Shown here one piece after another: positions 11,303 through 20,998 of a DNA stretch of 64,000 nt. Location: contig CM055881.1 in assembly GCA_029582165.1 (NCBI GenBank), positions 15,213,594-15,277,593 on the forward strand, read 5' to 3'. Numbering within the stretch: the stretch's first letter is position 1; every line of letters starts with the position of its first letter. This stretch comes from Portulaca oleracea. Taxonomy: Eukaryota > Streptophyta > Magnoliopsida > Caryophyllales > Portulacaceae. A model generated the notes under the pieces. The model saw only the letters and a program-made list of their open reading frames with translations. It had not been told where the DNA came from and did not search any database. Position numbers and translations under genes: made by a program.

Positions 11303-12882
11303 TTACCACAAGTCCTTGGCTAATCCCTTTGTAAAGGGATCGACTAGGTTCTTACTTGTCTTGACATAGTTCACTGCCACAACTCCATCCTTGATGAGTT
11401 GATGAACATAAACGTATCGTAACCCAATGTGCCTTGACTTGCCATTGTAGACACGATTATAAATACTTGCAATTGTGGCATTGTTGTCACAATATAATGT
11501 TATTGGAAGCATGGGCTTTCCCTATAATGGAATCTCCAATAACAAGTCCGTAGCCATTCGCCTCTTTACAAGCGGCGACCAACGCTATAAACTCAGGAGC
11601 CATGGTGGAATCTGTGATGCATGCTTATTTCTTAGAGCCCCATGAAATAGTACATCCACCACATAGGAACACCCAACCGGACGTTGAGGTATAATCCTCC
11701 GTATCACTTATCCAACTTACGCCCGAGTATCCTTCTAAGACTGAAGGCTCTCCCTTGAAGTGCAAGCTATAATTTTGAGTCCTTTTAAGATATCCCAAAA
11801 TCCTTCTTATCGCCCGCCAATGCTCTTTGCTTGGGTTGCTAGTATACCTACTAAGCTTTCCCACAACAAATGCTATATCCGACCTAGTACAAGTCATAGC
11901 ATACATTAAGCTTCCTATGACTTTGGCATACTCCATTTGGGTAATCGGTCTACCACCATTTTCATTCAACTTAAGGCTTGAGTCAAATGGGGTAGTTACC
12001 GCACAGGAGTTCTTGTGAAACTTTCCTAACACCTTTTCTACATAGTGGGCTTGTATTAGACTTATTCCATCATTATTTCTAATGACCTTGATAACAAGTA
12101 TCACATCCGCCTCTCCCAATTCCTTCATAGAAAACTTGGCGGATAGAAAACTCTTAGTTTTCTCAACTTGTTCCATGTTGGCCCCAAAGATCAACATATA
12201 GGCATATGATCACACCCTTTCCATTCTCAAACTTGGAATAAACACACTTATCCGACTCATTGATCTTAAAACCAAATCCAAACACTACTTCATCAAATTT
12301 ATGATGTCATTGCTTAGGTGCTTGCTTTAGACCATTTAAAGACGTAATGAGTTTACAAACTTTATTCTCATGACCTTTCTCAACAAACCCCTCTGGTTGT
12401 TCCATATATACATCCTCTTCTAGTTCTCCATTAAGGAATGTCTTCTTGACATCTATTTGATGGATTACTAGCTTATGGATCGAGGCTAGAGCTATAAGTA
12501 GTCTTATAGTTGTAATCCTAGCCACGGGAGCATAAGTGTCAAAGTATTCGATGTCATACCTTTGTGTAAAGCTCCTTACAACAAACCGGGCTTCAAACCT
12601 TTCTATGTTACCATCTACTTTCTTTTTACATTTAAAGATCCATTTTGATGTAATTGGATTACATCCCGATGGTAGATCTACTAAGATCCAAACAACATTT
12701 TCTTTAACGGAGTCTATCTTATCTTGTACCAATTCCTTCCCAAAAGAAGCATCTTGTGACTCCATGGCCTCTTTAAAAGTTTTGGGATCCTCATCTACAT
12801 TATCGATATAGGGAATCTCATACTCGATAGAGTTCCTATTTCCTTCTATTAAGTAGACAAAGAAATCTGAGCTAAAAGACAT
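11303..12882 (-). pseudogene. copia B reverse transcriptase and RNase H
   Basis: The RT begins near 12800 and shows TSKWIFKCKKKVDG, FDTYAPVARITTIR and HQIDVKKTFLNGELEEDVYM, followed by LNGLKQAPKQ. RNase H residues LYCDNNATIASIYN and GKSRHIGLRYVYVHQLIKDG lie at 11512-11380. The RT catalytic YVDD has become YVDL (about 12190) through a loss of some 11 bp between two GTTGAT copies. Stops and frame changes at 12307, 12200 and 11625 split the reading frame. The plus-strand element at 25126 carries the closest copy in the window. Confidence 0.88.
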
Positions 12883-13031
12883 GGATTTCCTTGTCCTCTT
12901 ACTCCTTATTTCCTCAATATCATGTTGATTATCTTGAATAAAATCCTTTGGAACTATGTCATGAATGACATCTTTCGGTCTAGAAATTGAAGAGAACCGA
13001 GTCTCGTCAAATATTACATCTATTGACTTTA

Positions 13032-13695
13032 TTACGGTATTCCTGTAATGTAGTCATTTGGTTCAATAACAATAAACCTATAGGATTTGCTTTCAAAAGC
13101 ATATCCTATAAAGATGTATCCAATTCCTCTTTCACCCAACTTTCTTTTCTTAGGCTCCAAGACCTTTACAATGGCCTGACACCCCCAAATTCTAAGATGA
13201 CTTAGATTGGGATTTCTTTTGTTCCAAAGTTCATATGGGGTCTTAGGGTTTCTCTTAAGAGGAACCCTATTCAATACATAACCAGCCGTTAATAAAGCTT
13301 CACCCCAAAAACCTTCACTTAAACTGGAGTAAGATAACATGACATTAACCATTTCTTTAGGGTCATATTCTTTCTTTCGATTTCACCATTTTGTTGTGGT
13401 GTGTAAGGTGTTGTTGTCTCAATCTCTCATGCACCACACCACAATCTTGGAAATATTTAGCGTCATGATATTCTCCACCTCTATCCGATCTTAGTCTCTT
13501 AATTAAGGTCACATAATGTAACTCACTTTTAGCTTTATATACTTTAACTTTGTCTAAAATCTCATCTTTTGAATGCAAAAGAAATACTTGGCAATACTTA
13601 GAGAAATCATCAATGAAAGTCACATAGTATCTCTTACCACCTATAGAAGAAGTACTATGGAAAACTCCTAAATCACTATGAATTAACTCAAGCAA
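13032..13695 (-). pseudogene. copia B integrase
   Basis: The core shows the first catalytic Asp (LELIHSDLG), YVTFIDDFSKYCQVF, and the second Asp (RLRSDRGGEYH). The third acidic residue is in NGEIERKN but in a different frame from the first two, so a frameshift lies near 13400. C-terminal sequence [20 protein letters not shown] and [20 protein letters not shown] is well kept. This is a normal copia integrase that is no longer translatable in one piece. Confidence 0.87.
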
Positions 13696-13704
13696 CTTAG
13701 AATT

Positions 13705-14383
13705 TCACATAATACTTGGAAATGAACTTTTAGTGATCTTTGTTAACATGCAAGTTCTACACTTCTCTACCTTTTCATCTAAAGTTGGAATTAAGGCAAG
13801 ATTAGACATGTACTTTAGCTTATTATAATTAACATGTCCAAGTCTTAGATGCCAAAGAGAAGAATGTAAACAAGAACCAAGCATGTAAACGAAAACATTC
13901 ATCTTATTGCCACTAGAAGCATTCAACTTAAACATACCCCGACAAGCATAACCCTTTCCCACAAAGGTCCCTCCCTTAGAAAGTATATAATTATCCCCTT
14001 CATAAACTTGTTTGAAACCATGATTACTTAGAAGGAAACCCGAAACAAGATTCTTACAAATTTCAGGTGCCAAATACACATCATTCAAAAGAAGTGTCTT
14101 TCCGGAAGAAAACCTAAGTTCAACTTGCCCTATCCCTTCAACCTTGGCCGGGTAGATATTGCCCATGAAGAGCTAGCTTTATCCCCTCTTTGGCGGGTTG
14201 GATAGACTTGAACAAAGAGTGCTCGATGCACACATGCCTTGTCGCACCCGAATCAACCCACCAAAAATCGTCGCTAGATACGACACTGATTTGGTCCTTT
14301 ATCATGGCTACGAAGGGTCCATTGAACTTCTTCTTACCCGACATTCTCTCTTGGAGAGTCCCGGCTTGCCACATTCCCAACAA
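13705..14383 (-). pseudogene. copia B protease and gag-pre-integrase
   Basis: The protease motif WWVDSGATRH (about 14270) is the aspartic protease active site. The gag-pre-integrase domain follows, with SSLWHLRLGHVNYNKLKYM and the paired Cys in KCRTCMLTK (HHCC-type). A frame change near 14150 separates them. Confidence 0.85.
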
Positions 14384-14998
14384 ACCATTTTGTGTTTCTT
14401 GTTGCTCTTGTTCTCATACTTGTTCTTGTTCTTTGTTCCCTCGAGTTCTCATGAACCACATGAACCTTTGATGGATTCTCCTTGGTGTCATATTTCATTC
14501 TCAATTCCTCCATAATTTGGAGATGCTTAGCCAAACCCTATAATTGAAGAAACAATATTGAAGAAACAATATTGGCGTCATCTATGTGGATCTTGTATTG
14601 ATTAATGTTGCTTAGTATATGTTGAATCTCATGAAATTGATCAAGAACTTTTCTATCTTCAACTATTTTAAATTTATCAAATTGGCTAACAAGAAATTTC
14701 TTACTTGTAGCGTCCTTCGACATATACTTAGCTTCGAACATCTCCTAAAGCTCTTTGGCGGATACAACGTTTTGATAGACGTCGAAGGACAGATCCGTCA
14801 TCCCGTTGAGAATATGACCAATGCAAATGTAGTGGTCATTCTCCATCTTGAGCCGACGCCTCCTTTACTCTGCCATCTCGTCATCACCCCCCACCGGAAC
14901 ATCTTGAGTGAGCATGTACACCACTTTGAGAGTGGTAAGCATAAAATGCCTCTTCGATCTTTTGCCACCTCTGGAAATCGATCCCCTCAAACTTATGG
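14384..14998 (-). pseudogene. copia B gag with zinc knuckle, N-terminus removed
   Basis: From 14998 down: KFEGIDFQRWQK, MENDHYICIGHILNGM, EAKYMSKDATSKKFLVSQF, then the knuckle WECGKPGLSKREC at about 14375. The CCHC histidine is a leucine, and the first Cys lies next to a frame change, so the knuckle could not bind zinc normally. The gag reading stops at 14998 at residue about 14; its first 13 codons are at 15631-15669 on the opposite strand. Confidence 0.85.
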
Positions 14999-15612
14999 AT
15001 CCAACACGGACTGTGCCAAGTATGACACGGGTCGGGTTGGGGCCCAGAGAGTCAGAAAAAGGCTCCCTGGGTCAACACGTACCGTACTGATTTAGCACGG
15101 GTCATGTTGAGGCCAACACGGTCCGTGTTAGGGCCCAATCGAGCTCTTTTTCAAAACCCCTTGATTTCAGCTTGGGCATTAACTCGTAAGGGCATCTTTT
15201 AGGATTATTCTTAACTAATATTCTCAGTCAAGATTAACCATTTAATGATGGTCAAAACCCCATAGACAAAGCCCCCAAATCATGCTATATTGATTGCCAA
15301 GTTTGAATGAGTTTGAATGCTCCAAATCCTATAAATTGTGGATGATCTTCGCTTATCCAACACACCTCAATATCCTCTTTTTATCTTCCTAGAGAGCTTC
15401 AACACAACTCCTAAGGTGTTGAACTCCAGCAACTTCTTGAGAGTTCTTGAGAGATCTTGTACTGTACTTACAATAGGTTATGTTTTACCCTTAAGTCTAT
15501 TCGCGGGCTGGTGAATAAGTCTTAATTAGGGGATACGAGTTTCACCCTAGACTCCTAGCTACCCAAGTGACCTCCTAACCTTTGCAAGTGACCCTGTTAC
15601 CTATTTCTAACA
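14999..15612 (+). mobile_element. inverted upstream LTR of copia B
   Basis: It aligns with the 8899-10651 LTR (without the nested insertion) but in opposite orientation and lacks about the first 115 bp. It ends CTATTTCTAACA at 15612. The 18 bases after it (15613-15630, ATCTTAAGACTTATCACC) hold the primer site region. It contains the same CACGG-type units as the sister LTR. Confidence 0.85.
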
Positions 15613-15630
15613 ATCTTAAGACTTATCACC

Positions 15631-15669
15631 ATGTCTCATTCCCTGAAAGACATGACCAACAACTTCCAG
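15631..15669 (+). pseudogene. first 13 codons of copia B gag, inverted
   Basis: ATG at 15631 gives MSHSLKDMTNNFQ, matching MASLRDMTSNFQ at the start of the gag at 25126. The next expected residues (K-L-E then KFEG) are found at 14998 on the minus strand. After 15669 the sequence is unrelated. Confidence 0.8.
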
Positions 15670-16004
15670 TGGGGAGTTATCATCGGATGAGCTTCTTAAA
15701 AGAAAGGTTCACCTTGGCAATATAAATATTAGTTCAATCCCTTTGAGCTACACTTAACTATATACCGAGGAATTACATCAGTGGATATTAGTAAAATGTT
15801 CACATCATTTGGGTTTGGATTTTTATTTGTAAATTGGTGCATATTAATTGTTGAAAAAATAGAAATTTATGATGAAAATTATTGAAATTATAAATGTTAC
15901 TTTTGATGATTACGGGTTAGGACGGCAGTGGGTCTTAGACCCACCCAAATCGTCGAAATCGCCTCATTTAGGCAGGTCGGGCTCCATTATTTTTGGAGTC
16001 GATG

Positions 16005-16140
16005 GGTCTAGATGCGGGTCTGGGCTTGGGTTCAGGGACCCGTCCCCCCAAACTCATGAATATACATAATTGGTGGGTTTGGATTCGGGTCTAGGCTTGG
16101 GTCCAGGAACCCATCTCCCAAAAACATGGCTATACATAAG
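16005..16140. repeat. two ~68-bp tandem copies
   Basis: Copies share GGGTCT-GGCTTGGGT-CAGG-ACCC and CATG-TATACATAA. G-rich sequence of this sort is often the sub-terminal part of non-autonomous hAT elements, but no ends were found. Confidence 0.75.
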
Positions 16141-16837
16141 GTTATGATATGAAAGATAAAAGTTTTACAATTTGAACAACCATGAACTGTATATATATTT
16201 ATTTTTTTTTTGCCATTTCAAGTTTCTTAGATTAATTGACATTTACCTTTAACTTTGTTTGTATATTAAAACTTAGTAGTTAGTAGATCATGGTGATGTC
16301 TAGTTGTCTTCATTGTGTTGAAAACAAGTGCATTTCGACGGAATTTACACTATTATATAGTGTACAAATAGAAGTTAACTCAAAAAGTTTGTAAAATTCT
16401 AAAAAAAAATAAATTAAAATGTTGGTTCCATTAAGAACCCGCTAAAGATTAACCATTGGAAAGATCGGGAGATGGCTACAAAAATACTCAAGAAGAAACT
16501 GTTATCTGATCATGTGGCCTATTCGGATTGGGTAGTTTTATCAGGAATGCCGGTGATACAATTTTAAAGTTCATTAGTTTCACAATTTGGTTTACTGTCC
16601 AATTTTAAAGTCCGGCTAATCACAATCTCAATGCCTAAAGTGTAATGTACTACAATCCAGTTTTCTTTTTCTTTTCTGATCTCCTTTTAGTGTTTTTCTT
16701 TGGGTTTCACATGTGTGGTGTTGCTTAGCGTTTGGTGTTTTCTCTAAATGTCGCGGTTGTCCTGCTTTTGCCACCAATTTTGGTGGTGTATGTGTTGGCT
16801 AGTAGTGTTGGTTTTGTTTGGGTTTGCGTTCGAGTGT

Positions 16838-16864
16838 GTTGGTGTTGGTGTTGGTGTTGGTGTT
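16838..16864. repeat. GGTGTT hexanucleotide run
   Basis: Four tandem TGTTGG units are seen directly. Confidence 0.85.
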
Positions 16865-18175
16865 TTGGACTCCTTGTGCCGTTTCCGAAAAATATAATAA
16901 TGGGAATCAAAATCAGCTTGCACTCAAAACCAAAAAAATGCTAGGGATCTAGGAAAACCCTATATGTAGTTTGTCAACTGTCATAGTGCTCAGAAATTGC
17001 AGTTTGTCCATGTGCTCAGAACTTCAAATCATTTATAGTCTACAATTTGAGAAACTAGAGCATGCTAGGATCTTCTCATTGTATGGGAGAGAATTCAAAC
17101 ATGTTGATTTATTTTATTAATTTATGATATTATACACTGAAATTTTAAACTAGTCAAGCAAATGATCAACAAATCAATTTGCATGTATAAGTTGGCTAGC
17201 AATTATTTATTTAATAATTATATAGAAAGTAAAGATGAACTAACCTTGTCAAAACAATGTGCTCAAGTAGGAAGCACAGTACTGTATGTTCCACTGAAGG
17301 TGGCAAAGAGGCCACTCTTCTATAAAATAAATATGATTCCATTGTTAGTGGTGCCAATTTCCTTTCTTAAGAAATATAATTCAAGAACATCTCATCACCC
17401 TAAAATGCTTTGCTTTTTGTGGTATAAAAAAATATATTATTCATACAGAAAAGTACAATATTGTCTGAGGAGTACATTTAATTTATCTTCTACTTTGAAA
17501 TTGAATAAAATACATCATCTCTTGGTCGGAAGAGAATATATAAATGTGCTTTGTGAGGTTTTGTACTAGTGAAAGAACAGTTCAGTGTATTCTTTAGTGA
17601 AATAAATTATTTATTATTCTATCTCTTGTTAAAAATATAACATCTTTTTCTTATAAGTTAATCATAAATCTTTCTCTCCATCAAAATTGCTCGCAAACAA
17701 ACTTGATAACTTATAGAAAGAAAGATATACAGTTGCATAGCATATTTTCATGAAAAAACCATAAAATTTTTGATAGGGATCTTCATGATTTTCAATGAAA
17801 ATATGCCACTATTAGTAACTAGTGGATGAAAATTTGCTATAAATAACTAGTGGACTACTTTTTATTAAAGATTCGTGAAAAATATTCTTTTAACTTTTAA
17901 TGTTAAAATTTGTATTTTTAAACCCATAATATAGATGAGAAAATTTAAGTACATATACACAATTATGTACAAAATCATTTCACGTTATATTGTAAATTCA
18001 TGTAGTGTGTAATGAAAATTTTTAGAACTTTGTGAAAAGGAAATAGTACACTATTTCTAGTTTGATGGAGAAGAAACTTGTGAGAAAGTATCAACTTATA
18101 ATTATAAATATGTTAATTTGTAATTGAATTATTGAATATGTCTTACAACAATATTAATAATATTTATTTCATTTA

Positions 18176-18225
18176 TTATTATTGTTATTATTATTATTAT
18201 CATTGTTATTATTATTATTATAACT
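18176..18225. repeat. (TTA)n microsatellite
   Basis: An interrupted run of TTA units is seen directly. Confidence 0.9.
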
Positions 18226-18542
18226 TAACTATTAGTGGTGGGCATATTCAGCTGGATACTTTTCAAGTGAAGAATAAAAACAATTGACAAAATTAAACTT
18301 TCTTACAATACTATTAAAAAAAAGGATGGATTTTTTTAAATAACTAATTAAAATTAAAAATTTAGAAACAGTAAACTAAAAAACATCGGTGAATTCTATC
18401 TCGTCAAAAGTGTCATATTACATGAAAAGAAAATATATGGTTGCAAAAGACACTTTATCAAAGATGAGGTTTGATTTCATTCCTAACATAAATGACTTCT
18501 TATTCAATTCTTATTTTCAAACAAATATCTAATCTCAAAAAT

Positions 18543-19546
18543 GTAAAAATTGTTGGAAGGTGCCACACATTTCTAAAAACTGACCGGTAGGATGACCACA
18601 TTTTTTAATGCACTCAAAGAGAACGATGTTTTTAAACAAATGACCACCAAGTGATTTTCCGGCTACTTTCCGACGGAAGATGATTGCAGTTGGTGATAGT
18701 TAACAAATTTTTGAATTTGTTATGTAGGATGCCGAATTTGACCATGTTTTCCTCCATTTCACCTCTTTACATAATAGAACTCTTCACCTCCCCAACTACC
18801 CCATCTTCTTCAACCTATAAAAGAGAAACTCGTTGAGTGAAAAGCTTCATTGTGCAAGGGCAAGGAAGATGAGAGGTAAACCCTAAGCCATAATCAAACT
18901 CCTCATTCTTCCTTCATCGTTTGTGGTTGGTGCGTCATTGGCATCGTTTATGGGGTTTCATGAGTGTTATATGGGAATTGGAAAATTTGGGTGGGGCGTT
19001 TTGAAAATTAGGGTTTCATACCCCAATTGAATTCCTTCTTCTGTAATTTGTTTATGTTGGGTTTGGATTTGCTGAATGTTTAACTTTTAGTCTGTGTATG
19101 TTGGATTTTCTAAAACTTTGTCCTGTGTATGGAAAATGCCCGAGCATGCGTTGTGGAAAATTTCTTTGGTGGCTCGATGAATGTGAGTATTCTCTAAGTG
19201 TAAACAGCAAAAGCTTGAAGTCTGGGTATAGTGTCCAACTAGCAATGTCTGGGAGAAGTGAGGAAGGATGTGGCTGAGGTGATGAGAATTTACAATGAGT
19301 AGTTGCAATTGAAGAACACACGTGCCAAGTTACAGAGTTTAAGTGGGGAAACATAAGGGTAGTCTTTTCTTTTCACCTAACACATCAAGGGTTTTAAAGT
19401 CTTTTCGTCATTTCCAGCGGAAAGTGGCTGGAAAAAGAAATGAAACTTCATTTTTGAAAACATCGTCCCCTTTGAGTGTATTAAAAAAATGTGACCCCCA
19501 GCCAATCAGTTTTTAGAAATGTGTGGCACCTCCTAGCAATTTTTTG
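18543..19546. mobile_element. non-autonomous Mutator-like element (MULE)
   Basis: The 1,004-bp element is flanked by a perfect 9-bp duplication CTCAAAAAT (18534-18542 and 19547-19555). Long terminal inverted repeats of about 170-180 bp share GGTGCCACACATTTCTAAAA and CACTCAAAG-GACGATGTTTT. Nine-base duplications with long TIRs define Mutator-type elements. The interior has a TATA-like CTATAAAAGAG (18818) followed by ATG at 18869, and an AT-poorer centre. At 19255-19350 one plus-strand frame reads VRKDVAEVMRIYN then a stop and LQLKNTRAKLQSL, a weak coiled-coil-like trace, perhaps of the short GRF-finger-type frames common in such elements. No MuDR transposase is present. Confidence 0.88.
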
Positions 19547-19555
19547 CTCAAAAAT

Positions 19556-20176
19556 AAAATTTCATTTCTTTTTCTTGACTAGTTTTTAATCCCTAATTTC
19601 ATTACAAATCACTCGGGTTGAATCAAATAGGCCTACTACAATAATGACCTCCAAGTATACACGTTTAGCTATTGTTATTGAGAAAAGCATAGAAATAGTT
19701 GAACTAGCTGTATTTTTATAAATATTTAAAACCCTTGTTACACTTTTTACTAAAAATCAGTCATAGTCCAACTCCTAAGAAGGATGTTAAGCTTAATTTA
19801 AACCTTATTAAGGTTGAGAGAGATAAAAATGACAACTAAAATTTTTCTTCATATATTTTTGGAAAAAATTTGACAGAGTTCTGTATATAACATTGACGTT
19901 TCCCAGACTTCTTAAAGCCTATAAACAAATACAAAAATCAACTAAAAAATAAATAAGTGATTACACACCAAATATATCACGAGCCACACGCTCCATCTGT
20001 GTCCAATTTAGACACATAAAACATCTCCAATCAAGCATTCCAAAAAATATACAACATTTTCAACTTAGTTATATACCTTAATACATTTGTGAAAGTAAAT
20101 AGAAGCATAATCATTTACTTAAGTACTAAGAAGACACAACCATAAACAATGCAATATTTGAATATGCTCTAAACTT
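19556..20176. other. AT-rich intergenic, nothing recognised
   Basis: No open frame, repeat or RNA signature of note. Confidence 0.6.
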
Positions 20177-20620
20177 CACTACTAGAATTTTCTTCATTTA
20201 CGAAGGGCAATCCCGTCGCAAAAGGTGCACAAACCCGTCGTAGAAGATTATCTATGATAGGAACAATACCCGTCGTAGCCCGTCGTAAAAACCTTGGCCG
20301 TAAAAGGTCTTTTATAATCGTCCCGTCGTAGAAGGCTATGCACTCAATTACGACGGGTTATTTTTCCCGTCGTAAATATCTGCATTATTTACGACGGGAT
20401 TTTTACCCGTTCCTTAAATTATGCACACTATTTATGACGAGAATTTGCTTTCGTCGTTAATTTTTTTCCCATTTACGACGGGTTTTTTTACCCCGTCTCA
20501 ATTAGTCACCTTGTAGTATTTTTCCATCCATTTATTGTTTTTACCATTTACGACGTGATTTCTTTCCTGACTGTGATGGGATTTTTTTTGTTATATTTTA
20601 TCATTTTTCAAAACCCAAAC
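20177..20620 (+). mobile_element. CACTA (En/Spm) terminus with sub-terminal repeats
   Basis: It begins CACTACTAGAA, the terminal sequence of plant CACTA elements. The next 400 bp contain at least ten copies, in both directions, of TTACGACGGG / CCCGTCGTAAA. These are the sub-terminal repeats that bind the element's own DNA-binding protein. The matching other end (TTCTAGTAGTG) was not found, so the right boundary is unknown; the element may extend to beyond 21000. Confidence 0.82.
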
Positions 20621-20849
20621 ATTATATAATTAATTCGATAACCCAAAATAGCATTTGTATCCTACTAAAATATAACTTCACACCTAAAAAGTTTAGCGTA
20701 CAATATTATCATATATCCCCTGTCAAAGTCAAAAACCAACACACATACATAGTACATATGAAAATCTGAATCATGAGTCATTCATAAAATGGTAAATGTA
20801 ATGTTTACATTGTGAAGTGTGCATCGTAACATAATCAAAATACATGCAA

Positions 20850-20998
20850 AAGCCAATACATCGAGTACCCCAAAACACATCTTGTTAGTTGATGTATTTG
20901 ATAATATCCACAAAGTCAATGCATCCAATACCCCAAAACACATTGTGTATAGTTGATGTACTTGATAATATCCATAAAGCCAATACCTTATGTGCCCC
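20850..20998. repeat. ~63-bp tandem repeat, about 2.3 copies
   Basis: Units share CCAATAC-CCCCAAAACACAT and GTTGATGTA-TTGATAATATCCA. They may lie inside the CACTA element. Confidence 0.8.

Larger units (their letters stand above)
8899..15669 (-). mobile_element. Ty1-copia element B, defective, with inverted upstream end
   Basis: Minus-strand order is gag, zinc knuckle, protease, gag-pre-integrase, integrase, RT, RNase H, then LTR: the Ty1-copia order. The downstream LTR is 8899-10651 (with a nested solo LTR); the upstream LTR and first 13 gag codons (14999-15669) point the opposite way. Stops and frameshifts occur in every domain and the RT active site has lost a residue, so the element is dead. 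No target duplication was found, as expected if the upstream end was rearranged. Confidence 0.85.
15670..18542. other. AT-rich intergenic DNA with simple repeats
   Basis: No gene is supported. A pair of about 68-bp tandem copies containing GGGTCT and CTTGGGT lies at 16005-16140, a hexanucleotide GGTGTT run at 16838-16864, and a TTA-rich microsatellite at 18176-18225. An open frame at 17162-17569 shows no motif I recognise and has the AT-rich composition of its surroundings, so I do not call it a gene. Confidence 0.6.

Noticed and set aside
17162..17569. 135-codon open frame
   Set aside because: No motif, no homologue I recognise, AT-rich composition like its surroundings, and no sign of promoter or splice context.
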